DNA of 64,000 nucleotides from Smittia aterrima (Eukaryota > Arthropoda > Insecta > Diptera > Chironomidae): the NCBI GenBank assembly GCA_033063855.1, contig CP093829.1, positions 11,604,243-11,668,242 on the forward strand. Direction: 5' to 3'. The position numbers were made by a program, and so were the translations under genes. The notes beneath the pieces were generated by a model. It saw only the letters and a program-made list of their open reading frames with translations, did no database searches and had not been told where the DNA came from. This document shows, one piece after another, positions 1 to 15,300 of the stretch (the first letter of the stretch is position 1; each line of letters starts with the position of its first letter).

Positions 1-114
1 AAGAAAAATCAATTGAAAATTTATATTTAAAAAATGAAAAATTAAATAATTAAGAAAATTGGAAAAAAAAAGTTCTTTTAAAAAGTTATGAAGAAATTTC
101 CATAAAGAAATTCA

Positions 115-367
115 ATGAAAATGAAAAAGTTTAAAAAATGTTTTGTGCTCAGTATTATTTTGTTGATTTGTATTATTTGTCGCGAGTGTTCCGCTCAGAA
201 CCCGCGATCGAATCGGAAGAAACAACCAAATGGGAATAATTTACAGAGAAACGTTAATCACCGGATCAATCAAGACCCAAACGACGGATTGTCGCAACAA
301 AGCGTCAGGCAACAGAAAAATCCGCGAAGGCGAACTAAAAGCAGTCTTCAACGACAAGATCACCATG
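115..367 (+). CDS. wb: Probable first coding exon of the laminin alpha gene (signal peptide)
   Basis: The ATG at 115 opens a typical signal peptide: a lysine-rich start, then a hydrophobic stretch FVLSIILLICIIC and a likely cleavage after CSA. A basic, Asn/Gln-rich spacer of about 55 residues follows. The exon stops at CATG|GTGCGT in phase 1, and the next laminin exon at 5446 needs exactly one base (G) to make GAT. The joined product has a length and order typical of Wb. The assignment rests on phase match, position and strand, not on similarity. An unrelated short secreted protein is the alternative. Confidence 0.6.
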
Positions 368-3300
368 GTGCGTTGTCTCAGTAATCTAATTTAAGCCTTT
401 CAAGGCTGTCGCTTGTTCCTTTTTCGAGTCTTTAATTTCCCTCCAAATTACGATCCACTCAAAAAGTCAAATAAATTATGTTTAATGGTCTCTTAAGAGC
501 CGCGGCCGCCGAAGGAAACAACAGCAGAAAGCGATCAGTGAAAATTAATCAGAAAACTGTAATAATGTAAGAATGTTTATAAAACATAACACGACAGAGC
601 GATGAGAATAAATTGGGCGATTGCAAAACAACATCAAAGAGCGTTAAGAGTGTTAAAAATTCAAACCACAGGTGATCATCGTCTCGTTTCCATAAATGAT
701 TCCTCATCGCTTCTCCGTCTTTCCTGGCTGTTCTTCAGACAATCGAGAATGAAAATCTCGTCGAAATGCACTTATGGGATTACGAAAAATCGTTATCAGT
801 AAAGCAACACTGTCGATCTCTTTCACCGCATCCCCGGAATTCATCTCGATCTTTGTTTGATGGGATTACGAGAAGATATTTGGGTCGAGATTTAAAATTT
901 GCTTCTGTGAACGATTTGCCAAATGTTGAGACAAAGCAAAATGTATTCAGGGCTTTAAATTGGAGCAGAATTGTTTTATTTCGAAATAATAAGAAACCTC
1001 ACTGAAACCTCTTGAGTAACATCCGAAAAAAATCGTCGTCGTCATTTAATAAAAGCGAAACCAGATTTCATTTCGTCGAGCATATGCGCGAATGTCTTCT
1101 TTCTCTTCCGGCAAAAAATCACTTCGCGTCTCAAGTGAATTAGTTGATGCATCAGCTGTCCACCGAATTAGGCGAACTAAATTGAAACTACAATGATCTC
1201 AAGCGCCTCGAGAGAAATGAAAGCGAGTCAATGGATTAGAAGATTTTGCTTGCAGTTAGGAAATTTATGTGATGCGAGTTTAAACGTGGCAACAAAGCGA
1301 ACCTTATGGTTTAACAATTAGTTACGTGCTAATTCAATTGCGAAAATAAATCTTTCCTTCTTTTTTTCCTTTTGCCATTTGATGCTATTTTCAGTTCCGA
1401 GAGCAAAGAAAACTCAGAGAACGTCTCGGATCATTAGCATAAGTTCGAGATTATCGTTCGTTTCTAGACCTGCGTGTGATTGACTCATAAAACAATTTAT
1501 TGTGCAAGCAAAGTTGACACATACTTCTCGCACTTTAGATGAAAACTTCATCGGCAATCAATGATCATCGAGTTAACGAGCTGCTTCTCCGCTGATTGCG
1601 ATAATTTTTATGCTTCTCACAACATAATTTTCGGTTAATTTTCTCTTGCCCGGAGGTTCAAAAATCTCTCGAAAATTTTTACACATGATTTGCAATCATA
1701 AAAGCAAAACAAAACCAGCAATTACCTGGAAGTATTTCTCTTCTCCTCAAATCGGTGCTTTGAACGAAAAAGGTTTTTCTTGTTAAAATATGCGAGAAAG
1801 CCGAGAAAAGTAACACAGGATCGATCCTTAAACATCTTACCTGAGAACAAACACGTGGATGCATCTTCAAGAACAAACTGAACGTCTGCAGAAATAGACA
1901 AAGTGATTAATCACTGAAGCAAAGCAATTAAAATCCGCTTTCATCAAATATTTGTTGGCTGTTAAATTCTCATTACTCACGATGCCACACGCTTCGTTCA
2001 TTTGCCTTTTACTCCAAGCGCATAAAACTCTTGAGAACACTTTTGCGCAAATCACTAGAACGTGATGAGTAATTCCGAAGAAAATTGCACACGATGTTGG
2101 ATCGCGGACAAGAAGAAGGAAAATAATCGATTGCGATATTTCATTTAACCAAATCAACCGCAAAGCTCTTGAGAAGTGATCGTAAAATGACATTGTTGCA
2201 ACTGTTCACGCGATGGCTTTAAACTCGATTAAAAGGAAGTTTATCCATTGTTTGAGATAAAAAGTTTAAAGCGGTTGATGCAGACGAAAGTTTGATTCTA
2301 GCCTCGAGGCTTTGCGGTCGCTTCTTCTCGATTTCCAGAACGAGATCGCAAAGTGTTAACGCTCCGACTTAGTTTGAAATCATTCTCACTCCTCTGAAAT
2401 CAGCATGCGGTCAATATCTATAATTCAACAAGTTGATTCGTGCAATTGAACGCTCGTTCTAGTTTTCCGATCATTGCTGCTTGTGCAACTCGGTTAACTG
2501 CGAAACAATTCCCTGAATGACGTTGATTCCTCGTCTGTGTTTCTACGCTTCAAATTATAAACATTCTTGAGTTGTTTCATCTCTCACGATGAATGTTTAC
2601 AAGACGCCAATGCATGAGCTCGAACAGGGCAATTGTTATGTTTGCGTATTCATCACGTGAATTGACATTAACGTGATAATTATGCTTTGAAACAAAAGAA
2701 AAATCGAGAGAGTGTTGAAAGATATGATTGAAATATGTTCTTTGATTTACTCGAAGAAGATCCTGATAGTTTGCACCTCCTCGATCGTAGAATTACTGCG
2801 AATCTGAATAACCTAGAGCTAACAATTACGAAACTATCCCAAAGCGATCTGGCGCTAAACTTAAAGTACAAACTCAGTCGATCAAGATTGCGCGAAGACG
2901 TGATTTATTCGTGGTCGACGGAAATTTTGCGTGCGCCGTCTTAAGCTTTCCATTTAACATCTTCATTCAAGCTGGAAATAACGAATTTATTATTTTCTAT
3001 ATCACGAGATAGAATTCAGCGAGCAAAAAAGTTTAATTCAAGAGCTTTCCCATGAAATGTCACGAAGCAGACTCACGCTGTAAGGTCTCACGTGTTGCGA
3101 TGGAATAAGAAGCTGAGTTCGTTCGGAACAAGAAAGAATTATTCGTTTTGTCTTAAGCTAAATTGTCGAGTGCTCTGCTAGTTTGCTGCAACTCCTTTTA
3201 AGCGAGAATAAGTGCTGAAATAAGAAGAAAATACCTGAACGCCAAAGATGTGGTCAAAACATGCCTCGTTGGTTCGTTTTTATGGCACAAGAGACTTTGG

Positions 3301-6300
3301 CGCGTTATCAACGATCTCGAGCATTCAAATAACAAGAATAGAGTTGTGGCTTATTAAGGCGCTTCATAGAAGAACACATGAGCAAATAATTAAAAAGTTT
3401 TGATGCTTTCATGAAAGAAAATCCGTTGTTGATGCGGTAAACGCTATTTACTTTCTTCAAACAGACCTCAATCGAGTGCTGGGACCTACAGCGAGCATGA
3501 CAACAATAATTGGCGCTAATTTCCCTTTTGTCGTATTTTCAAGAAAATATTTTCCATCGGCCAGCAATTTGTTGCAGCTCGATGAATTCAAAAAGATAAA
3601 ATCTTGGATCTTTTGTTTCTTTTTGTCCATTCCTGGAGGTGATACAACACTCGAAGCAATTAGGAATGGAGCTAGGATGCTTTATTGGTGATCAACCGTA
3701 AAGCGGAGAATAAGAACAGAGGGCTAAGGAACAAAAGAAGAAGCAACTTCGAAATGCTCAATTCATTACACAGTTCCAGGAAGAAATCAGAACTCAACAC
3801 GAAACTCGATGAAAAAGGGCAGCGAGCGAGCCTGCAACATAATTCGTTTGCCTGCATCAAATAAAACTTCTCGCTTTCGACACAAAATCATCCACTTTAA
3901 CGCCCGATTCTCGATGCGTGTCCGAATGATTAAAACTAAACCTTTAAGGAGGTTTCTGTTCTCTTCTGTTTTGATTTGATTTCTTCAATTCAGACGATTC
4001 AACTGGTTTTATATTAAAGAGAGAAAAAGAGAGAGAGAGAGTTTGAAAAGGGTTTAAGCCTTAATTAAATCAATAACCGAAGGTGGTCAAAATAGTTTAA
4101 TGACTTGGCACTTTAACGATCTCAAGGGGTTACAGGATCAGCTGGAATCGAAATTAAAAAAGATAATCGAATGAAATGATCCTTGATGTTTGTGAGAAAA
4201 TCTTAAAATAATTCAAAAGCAAAAAATTTTATCGACAAACTAAGAATTTTTTTTATCTAAACTCACCACTGCACCTTGTGTGTTCTAACTGAAGCTTCTT
4301 TACATAAAAAAGCAGATCAAGTTACTCAAGAGCAATAAAAAAACTAAAAATTTTATGAAGCCCTTTCTTTCATTCTCACTCGATGATGATGTTGATGATA
4401 CAGAAATTCAAATTATTTCAGTTTACGTAAACACAATCGAAGGTTGAATCTTTCATTCGCGAATTAAAATTTGTTTGGATTGATATTTATGAATGATTTG
4501 GATCCTAAAATTAAGTCAGAGACTAATTTTTCAAGAATTATTTATTCAAATTTATGCGAGGCACCTTTCGTTATCGAATCGACTGATCGTGCGTAGAAAT
4601 CTATAAAAATCTCTCCTCAAATTTCATTTCCATGAAATGTTCATTCAGTCGAAGGTTCAGTCGCTTAATCTTGAGAATTTTTCGAGCGCCTAATGCTTGA
4701 CGGTCGATAGTAAAATCTAACGATTAAAATTAAACGATCAATGAAATTATGGTCTCACGCTTCGACTTAAACTTCGACATTAAAAAAACCTAAAAGATTG
4801 TTCTGGGACAAGAGTTTGCTTCAACATTACAGTAATTTAATAAGAAAATGTTCAATATTATATTAAGAGTTCTCATTCATGTTCCACCGACGACAAATCC
4901 ATTGTCGAGTCTCTTCTATTCTTGTGTCCGATATTCATTGAAGCGATAAGATTTCTTGGGAAAGCATTTAAGATCCATTACGCATCGAATGTCGTGTAAG
5001 CGCCACTTGAGACGATTCTTAATGCACAAGTTGCTTCGAAAGGATCGACTAAAGTGTCCTCAGCAATCTCGGGCTGATATCTTTGGCTTCTGCCTTAACA
5101 ATAAATCTTTTTCTTTATCGTGTCATGTCGACTTACAAAAGAACAAAACGTCTTTGTGTGTTTGTCTGTTGTCAGAGCCGGATTTCTTAAATGTTCTTCT
5201 GATCGTCTTAAGATGTTGTAACAAGTGAAAGATTTCTTTCTCTTTCCCTCTTTGCTCCATCATTTCGAAACAATGTGAGAAATGCATCAAATGTTCAGAA
5301 GCTGAAAAACATTAAACGAAGATGATGGCGAAGAAGAAAATTGGATCATTTACTTTTATAAATGAGATCATTAATTAAGTTATAAGCACAAGTCTCAAAG
5401 GAATGCTTCGGATAAATAAAATGCTTCACTCTTCGTATTTTACAGATCTGCGACAGCTTCCAGACAGCACGCATCCGTTTCAGTTAGGATCAAACGGTGG
5501 ACTCTTCCCAAAGCCCTTCAATACAGCACTGAAGGCCAAGATCACTGCTAACGCAACATGCGGCGATGAAGTCGAAGAGTTTTGCAGAATGGCAGACATT
5601 TATTCGCCGAGGTTTGGAATTCCTTTCACTTCGCTTCTCTCTAATTGGCAATTAATTAAGAACTCAATTCCACAGACAACAGTCACAGTGTGAACTGTGC
5701 GATTCAGACGACCCCGACTTGAGTCATCCGATTACGAACGCGATTGATGGAACGCACTCTTGGTGGCAGAGTCCTACACTGGCCGCAGGAAAACATTTTG
5801 AGTTTGTCACCATCGATATCGACTTGAAGCAGGTGAGCGATGCTTCTTTTTCATTCTCAATGTCAACGCCAAGAATGTTGTTGCAACGACAATTCTTCAT
5901 CGTCAATAACATAAATCTTCGTTGTTTTCTCTGTGACAATCGGAACATGGGATTAGCCGAAAAGGCACAACATGACTAATTATGAAAAATTTCTTCTTCG
6001 GAGAGTCGTGGAATTTTAGTTTTCTTTTCTTCTTTTTTGAGAAAGAATTCCTGCGGAGCATCTTGAAACGTTTGAGGAAGGAAATTTCAATAAGCGAAGT
6101 CTTTTCATCAACCGAATCACGAGTAGCAGCGACTGCCATTGAAAGTGCTTTCAAATGTCCATCAAGTTAAATGGAAATAATTACGAACGCGAGAAACGCG
6201 CAAACAATTTTCATTATGATCTGAAATTACGTTCGACAGCGCGAGTTTATTACTTCAGAGTCTGAAAAGACATTTTGCCTGCATGTGTTTACTCGGCTTT

Positions 6301-9300
6301 CGCCGAATGGGAAGAAGAATGTGCCGGGTGAAGACTGAAAAGCGTTTAATTGAAAAGAAAACGAGAATATTGCGCTTTAAACATGTCAAGCTTGACAAGA
6401 GTATTCGATTTCCTGAAATGTCTCCGATGACGCTTTTGAATCGATATTTGTGTTCTAATCATTGCTCTTAATGACAGTTTCGTGTTTCATTAGAATTTTT
6501 ATGATACTATCACGCCCTTTGACACCTTGAGAAACGTAATAATGAACGAATGGAAGTGACGTTTACTCTCATGTTAACAAGACAAAAAGTAATACGACTC
6601 AACTTCCGTACAGTCCCTAAACATTCTCTTGAATGCTTAGCTTAGGATTTATGCTTTTACTATCGATGCGTCAAAAGGTCTTCACCGTGTCTTCGTCTCT
6701 TCCTTTCTCCGTCGCTCTTAGCTAATTAAACGGTGTTTTCTTATTATCGCTTATGCGTGAACACGAAATTTTTCACTTCACAAATATTTTTTATTTTCCA
6801 AGAATTTCATTTCATTCATGAAATCGTCTCGTCTGACGACGAAAGTTAAATTTAGAAGTAAAAACAGCGAGTTGTGATTTTATTTTCAAGCAACGAGTTG
6901 TTACATTACGTAAAAGGTCTAATCCAAATCCGATTGAATGAAAGAGAAAAACTTTCTTGGTGCCGCAGCAGTTATCGAACAAAGTGAAAGTTTAAGGTTC
7001 AGGCTTTCATGAAAGGAAGCAAACGTTCGCTCTGCGCAAGCCAAAAACGAAAATAAGTTTTTCTTTTGTTTATATGTCGACGAAAACTTATTTTTATAGC
7101 ACAAGTGCAGTGTTCAAATGCAATTACAGAAATAGATTGCAATCGCAGTCATCGCAACACAATTGAAAGTTTCATTTGTCTGAGCGACATCGCGTTGACT
7201 AACAAGACATAAAAAAGAAAGAAAAATCGACGTCATTTAAAAATTTAATTTTTGTTTTCATGCCAAATGCAAAATTGTGTCATTACACAGTCGCTCGCAC
7301 GCCAGTCAGTCAAGCATGCTGTGGAGAACGTTATGACTTTATTTCCGCCCATTCTATTCTTAAGCTTAATGTCATCATTCCCGAACATATGAGAGAACCG
7401 TTTATGAAGTATAACTCAATTCCTTCTCTGATCTCTGCGGCGGAAGTTTAATGGCTTTCATCGAGATTGCTTTCAGCCGCAATGGAATGCATCGAGCGAA
7501 ACGTAAAGTTCATCCACGGTTCAACGAAGCCCGCGACTCTACCTCATTGTGCAACCTCAGAATCATCAATCTTCATTTAAAATCTCAATCTAAAAACCAT
7601 AATTTGCTGCATTTCAACAACATTTTTATTGTTTGTATTTTACTTTTCTTGTGTTTGCCTTCGCTCTCCTCTCAACATTTCTATCTTCGGAAAGCTGCAT
7701 TAAGATTCAATGTTCATTGCATAAACCTCTCGATCATTATTCTCGAAGCAAATCTCATCATGATTCCGACTCAAAATCACAGCAATCACACACAAAATTC
7801 ACTCTAGCCTTCAGAAAATAAATAGCACAGCGGAGACGAAAATTATGATCTCTCGCTATCAGAGATGATTCTTTTTTACGATTTCGACATAACGAGGAAA
7901 GAGAAAAGATAAATGAACTGCATTCACTGACTATTTACAATGATAAAGTTTTGAGTTCTCTTCCATTCCGTTGATGACTCACACTGGAATCAACAATTAA
8001 ATAGCCGCGGCTTGCGACAGAAACAACGTACGAGCGACAAGAGATTGAAAACGTTCCAACTTCAGCTTATACGTGATAAATTACTTTGAAGCACTAAATA
8101 CCATGTTTGCCTGCTTGTTATTTATTGATCAAATGCGATAATTTCTGGTAGTCGAGAGACAGAGAGAAGCGAGCAGAGCTAAATTAATGATACGAGAGTC
8201 ATTAGCCATTACCAGGAGGAATCGCTTTAAAAAATTTAAGCTTTATCTCTGAGGCAAATCGAATCAGAACGCTTATCGTCTTCGAAATTTTCATGGAACG
8301 CGATGTAATTACAAACGAGACGATTCTGTTTCTCTGTTCAGATGCGATGAGAGAAAGTAGGAAACCAAGAACTCGGAAGATATTTTATGGCTTCCTCAAG
8401 CGACTCTTTTGAAATCTCCAATCTTAAATCAACTTTAAGTTGAGCTGACGAGTAAATTGCTAGTCACTGCAACAACAGTCAAAATTGATTCGTCTTCAAA
8501 CGTCGTTTATGCATATTTAATGTGGAGCCACCAGAAGAAAATCAATTTAAACTTCTTCATCGGATGATGCTGCAGTTTGATTTCACGGGAGGTCTGCAGG
8601 CAAAGGCAAAGGGAGAGAGAGAAAAGCTTTCAGAATGAAATTATTTATTGATTCTTCTGGGCCTATGCAACATTATAAGAATCCGATATCAATATCAATC
8701 GATGGGAGGAGAAGAGATGAAGTAAAACAGTTTGTTAACATGACTTTCAAGTGCATTGAAGTTGATTTTATTATGCAAACTACCTAATTGAATTAAGGGC
8801 GCGCTGTTTATGGATTTCAACCGGGGGCGAAGCAGACATCAATAAATTCTCAAAGCCTAAGAGTGATGACGTGCTAGACGATTTGTTGTGTCTACCACGA
8901 TCTCTTAATTGGTCATGTTTCCTTTTTGAAAGACTCTTCCGTCGGAAATTCTTTAATGACGATTCTCAATCGTTTAGATCTAAGCAAGATTCCTCGAATA
9001 ACTCTTCACGAGACGCACGAAAAAACAAATTAGAGTTCGCCGAACAAAAGACGAATTAAGCGAAAGAAGACCATAAACATTTTGCGGTGAGTTTCATCTG
9101 CTCTTATTATTAGTTTATCAGGCATGAATCACAGCGCGCGGGTCAGACGCGAAGGAAATTTGTTACGACATTGTCAAACTTAATTGAATTTTTCTCTCTC
9201 CGAAAACGGTTTCCTATTGTCAACTTCAGCCGCGCCGATTGTGGAGAAAAATTCAATTAAAATCTCCAGACATGGCTCGACGACATTCGGCGGTCAACTC

Positions 9301-12300
9301 GTTTTCGCGATACCAAAGAAATTGCAGTCTAAGCATTCGTTTGACCCTTTTTTTTCGGTACGACGCTGCGAGAATCTTTGTGCTGGGCTGGGAGAGAAAG
9401 TTGTCGCGCTGCTTGAGACGATGAATATTGAGAAATGTCGACATTTTGTTTTCGTGAAGCTTAAGAAGAATTGTTTTCAATATTTGAGACTTAATTTCGG
9501 ATTGATCCCATTGAGAAATTCTTCTCTTTCCACACAGATCAATCATCGTTCTCATGAATCCCAAAAGAGATTAAAACTACAATTTAATGCATCAATCGTT
9601 CAAGCCGATCTAAAAGCAATTAACATAACGAAACATGCATTACATGCATCGAGCTTCCATCAATTGATTTCAATCTAAAATCGAAAGCGATTCGGCCTCC
9701 CGAAAAAAAAACTTTTCTCTAAATTAATTAAGAAGGAAAGATGGAAATGTGAGATGGATGAGCTGTTACGAGCGCTCCGAAGGAGTTTATTGATCTTTAA
9801 TTAATTTCGAAGCATCTGAAAGAATTTTTAATTCTTTCCAATGAAACTTTAGCTGTGTGAGCGATAATAAACTAATGAGTTTCTCAATAAATGAAGCAAA
9901 ACGGAGGCTGCAACATTTCGCAGGCCCATGCGATATTTCATGAGACGAGAAAGGCACGAGATAACATGATGCACATTCTGTCTTCAGACAGTTGCGGAGA
10001 ATTGCCGGGAGCGCGTCGAAAGTGAATCAGATACATAAAACATTAAATAGTCCAAAAATGGAGCCGTTGTCGACAGAGAGACTGTCTGGACGTTGCTTTA
10101 TGGACATTTCGGAGCGGGACAACTTGCGAGTTCTTTGTTTTCTCAGATGAAACAACGACTTGAACTGATTTTCGATTTTTCGACGAACTCTGCTCTTGTC
10201 TATCTTCATTCTTCTTTGACTTTCTATCGGAGTTAAGCTCTAAAGGTTTTACTAGGCAGCAATCGTAAAATGCAAAGTGCTTGTAAATGTTGCGAGCTTT
10301 GAATGCGCAAACACACAATTGTTAAATTAGAAAAACGATTTCAGCTTCTTTTAACTGAGGTCGTGATAACGAAAGCAATTTAATTGAATTGCCACTTGTC
10401 GAGAAGCACGAGAGTTAGCTGATTTGCATTAAGTTGATTGTAGAATTAGTGAAAGTTCAACAATTAAAAAACTTTGATATGATGACTCGAATCTTTATTG
10501 TAACTGTTGTTCTTCAGTCAATTACATCATCACATTGACAGAAATCTCACTCTGCAAACTGAATGTGATTCTCAAGTACACCACAAATGTTGACTCCTCT
10601 CTTCATTTTTCCAAAGCCGTTCACGCCCCAATTTGGTCCCCAGGAGTTTTTGACGACCCAATAGTCGCCTTGTTTCGGGTTAGTTCCATAACCAACGATT
10701 AGAACAGCATGTCCTCCAATTTTATTTTTACAACAATCAGATGAATCATAAACCGTGTCGCCTGTTAAATCCATTAATGCTCCATCAGCGCAGATTCCGA
10801 TGGATGTAGGGCCAAATTTTGCAACGACATTCCTAAAAAATAAAATTTTAGTTTAAAATTTAAACTTTAAATCAATTACTTACTTAATTTTATCTTCATC
10901 GTCAACCTTTACGTGGTAAGATTTTTTGATTGTTGCTACTTCCATTGTTTTATTATATTCGCAAGGTCTCTTATATCCATCGTATGGATAATCTTCGTCA
11001 CTTCCGATTCCGTTATCTTTTACATAATTAATCGCTACTTTTGGCCATCCTCCTTGTCCTTTTGCACAACCTAAGTTGTGAGCGCAATCAAGAAGATTTT
11101 GTTCTGAGACTTCAAGTTTTGGTTTAGTTCTTCGAGCAACACCTTCAATGACTCCAGCGGCTGCAAATGCCCAGCAAGCTCCACAAGATTCTAATGATTA
11201 TGAAACGAAAGAATGAAAATTATTTATTCTAATTAAAGTTTTACTGACTTTGTCTTTTCGCTGGGCTGACAAGACCTTCAGCAGTCCAATTTACAGATTT
11301 GGGCCCTTCTGTGATACCTTCAGGTAAAACATTGATTTCACGTTTGCTCTTTTCATTGTCAGGAGCTACTCCGAAAACTTGCGTTCTTTTCTCTTCTAAT
11401 GTGAGGTCGGAATATTCATTTAAACCGCGTTCGAAACTAACTTTTCCTTGACTGAAAAGTTTGTTGTGAGCATCGACATCAGCTTTATGTTTCAGTACAT
11501 TTTCCATTGCTGCAACTTCTTCTTTGTGATTTTTATAGGATTTCTCAAACTCAGCCATCCATTTTCGGAAAAACTTTTTCTCCTCCGCTGTCCTTTCACA
11601 GCTTGCAGCAACGACCAAGCAAACCAACAAAACTAGTAAAAACTTCATCCTTTCGATTATTCAACGAATTGAAAACTGACAAACTTTGAAGATTCGCTCT
11701 TAATTTATATTTGCAAACTTGCAACAAACCTTGAAGATTGATATCATTGATATGCAAATCGAAATAAGCTGGGAAATATTTAACAAAATATAATTAAAAC
11801 TAAATCGAACACACACTTTGTTTTAATTTGCTTCGATTACATAATTGACCTGGAAATGCAAAATTTTATTACTTTTAGATAAGTTCTTGAGTTTATCTTT
11901 GGCGTAATTTTCATTTCTGAAGTAATTGGTGACCAATTATTAAGATCCGCATTAAACAAGTAGCAGTTCGTAGCCAACTTACCGTAGGGTTTTTCATCGT
12001 TGGACTGGTCACAGGGGTAGGGACTTTACAGAGTTAACTGGCGAGAGATGGATCCAATATGTGGGGCTAGAATTTTATGGGATTATTCACTTTGGCTCGA
12101 GCAGCAAAGAATTTTCACTTGGCGCTGGTCGAAGGTGTCGGCAAAAATGCAAAGATCTGAATAAATCGAAAAAGTTTGTATGTAGCTCACCAGACTCAGG
12201 CCTCGTGGGCTCGAACTACATTTATTGCAATCACGGATTACAGACCAAGACAAAGCGACCATAGTAGGACCATTTCCATCCTCCAATATAAAAAACCTCT

Positions 12301-15300
12301 TTTACAATTTTACAATCAATTGCATCGAAAAAATGATTCGATTTATAAAATTTAAAACATCTGAAAGTCAAATAAAAAGCGAAGCAAATCATTTTAATTT
12401 AAATGAAACTTTCTTAATTTTGAGGAAAATATTTTATTTTAATAAAATCTTCAACAATCAAAAAAGTTTAGTTTGAAGTTGTCCGTCACCAGTTTCACAA
12501 CGCGCTTCGTTCAAGAAAGCTTAGTTTGCGCTCGTCGCGTACTGCAGAAGAAAATAAATTTAACTGGAATTCTTAAGAAGAAGAATGAGACTTACTTGAA
12601 TTGCATTTGTAGCAATATTACAGATGTTGACTCCTCTCCTGAGTTTTCCAATGCCGTTGACTCCAAAGACTCCTCCTGTTTGATTTTTGTTAAGATTCAG
12701 GACAAGAAACAAAATAAAATCATTTCTGAACCTACCCCAAGAGTTCTTAATGAGCCAGTAGTCTCCGTGCTCTGGATCTGTTCCATAGCCAATGAGCAAA
12801 GGGTCGTGACCTGCAATTTGTTCTTGACAGCAATTCGGTGAATCAAAAATGCCATTTCCTTGGAAATGAACGAATGCATTAGTAGCGCAGATTCCGATTC
12901 CAACTGGTCCAACTTTAGCGAGTACATTCCTTCAAAGAAAATTGTTTTTATATATTCTACATAAAATATTCAAAGCTTACTTCATAATATTTTCATCGCC
13001 ACCACAGTCAACATCATGAGTTTCGTTGATTCGAGCTGCTACTTTACTTTTGTCGAAAGTGCAAGTTTGTTTAGCTTGGACGTAAGGATAATCTTCTTTC
13101 TTCTCGATTCCATTTTCCTTAACGTAGTTTAATCCTTCAATGACAAAACCTCCTTTCTTACAACCAAAGTTAGGAGCACAATCGAGAATATTTTGAACCG
13201 AAACTTCAAATTTGTCTGCTGGATTCGCTTTTCTTATTGCAGCTTCGACGAGTTCAGCAACAGTCATTGCCCAACAAGATCCGCATCCCCCTGCAAATGT
13301 GATCATATTTGAAATTTATTGTTAAATAATATTATTAATATCAAAAGAAACCTACCTTGATTTTTGACCGGCCCAACTAATCCATGATTTCTCCAATCAA
13401 GCTCTTTCGGCCCCTCAGGAACTTGAGGTGGTGGAACCGCTCTTCGCTTCTTTCTGCTCTGCTGTTTAGCTGGTCTTAACAATGTTTGAGCTATTTCTTC
13501 ACTTGAGAGATCAGAAAATTGATGTTCACCGCGTCGGAATGAAACTTTTCCTTCATCGTGAAGCTTGTTGTGAGCATCATTTTCAGCTTTATTTTTACAG
13601 AAATTTTCCAATGCAGCAGCTTCTTTCTCTGGATTTTCATAAGTTTTTTTATTCGCTGCAGCCCATTCTTTGAAAGCTTTTTTCTCTTCTGCAGTTCGTT
13701 CACAATTGATGACGACAGCCAAACAAACCAACAACACGAGAAGAGACTTCATTGTTTTAGTTATTCACAATATTACAAACTGATGAAGCTTCGGTGAATT
13801 TCACTCAATTTATTACGAAAAATTTGCCTTGAATTTAGTTAATACTTGATTTGCGTATGCAAATAAAAAATGATGGGAATATTACAAATTTGAAAAATAT
13901 GCAAAATATTTTAATTTAATGAAGTTTAATCGTGCAATTGTATCTTAACATTGAGGATTCATGATTTAGTGTTTCCTTAACCGAGTTCTGATCAAATCTG
14001 TTATCGGTCTAACGATCAAAAGATAAAAAGTTTCCAGAATCGACAAGAAAGAAACTCCAGCAAAAAGTCCAAGCAATCCGCCGATTGTGTTCAAAAAATC
14101 GATTGCTGGGAATTGGCGATATCGTTTCAGCTGTACGACTTCTTTGTCTTTAAACTTGAAGCTTAAAGTGACTTCTTTCAAATTACTGCGAATTGAAATA
14201 TTTTAGTTAATATTTAAGCTTAAACTCAACAAACTTACTTGTCACTGTAATTGGTTGCCACGCGATTCGTAAAGAACTCGAAATCATAACTGATTGAGTC
14301 ACACAAAGGCAAGCATTGTCGAGAGTAAACTGTGTTTCTATTTCCGCCTCTGACAACTTTGTCCTGCTCAAAAATTGCGCAAGGCCATTTCGAAATATTG
14401 CAAATCTCCATTGTTTTGTTCCTGATATAAAAGAAGAGAACGCAACCACATTTCTTGTATGTGATTTCACTCAAGACTTCCATGTCGCAATGAGATTTCG
14501 TATAATGCTTGAAATATTTTAACTGATATTCACCAGCAAAATAGCATTTACGATCTTTAAGATCCATTTCTCTAATGTTGTCATCTGATTTGATGATTTC
14601 AGGTTTGATCAAAATTTCGTTTGACGTTCCAAACAAAAATTTAGAAAATTTGTTGAAAGGAACATTCAGTGGCATTTCGTAAGAAGAGTGAAGCAAAAAC
14701 GCTGCTCTCTTACAAATATCATTTAATTCGAGATGTAATCTCAGATAGGAACGGTTACTAAAAGTAATCTTGAATTCGTTGTTTAAACCCAAGGAATTCC
14801 TCCAAGGATTCTGAATCGACGATTTAACGCTTCTGTTGCTTTGAATGCGAGTAAAATCTTCCGAAATGCTTTAGATTAAAAATATTTTAAATTTAAATGA
14901 CTTAACTAATTTAACTTAAAACTTACGTATTCGAATTCAAGATTTCGTTTGCTGATAAAATGTTGAACGTGAAAGCGATTCCGTTCATAGTTAAAGTTTC
15001 AACAAAGATCGGATTGGAATCTTCTTGCCAGCTAGCATTTCTATCATTGAACCAACGCATTTGAGACCGTTTTGTGATGGACATGAGGAGATCAACAAAG
15101 TCTGAGTTCGCAGAATAGTTGAAGCTGATTTTTTCGAAACCGTATTTCGGTTCAATTTCGCAAATCTGCATTTCTACCATTGTCCTGAAGATAAATTTGT
15201 TCATAATTCTTCAACTTTCCATGATAAAATATACATGTAACTCACCTTAGAGTGTTCAATTTCTTTCTGCTGTATTTCAGAAAATAGCGAAGCATAAAAA

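Noticed and set aside
9184..9678. 164-codon + strand frame in the 17.1-kb intron
   Set aside because: No ATG at its 5' end, low-information composition, an overlapping frame on the other strand of similar quality, and no domain motif.
10027..10318. Frames conserved between 10027-10318 and 19267-19669 as a possible duplicated gene
   Set aside because: The DNA is nearly identical throughout, including outside the frames, so frame conservation carries no information. No signal peptide, domain or splice structure.
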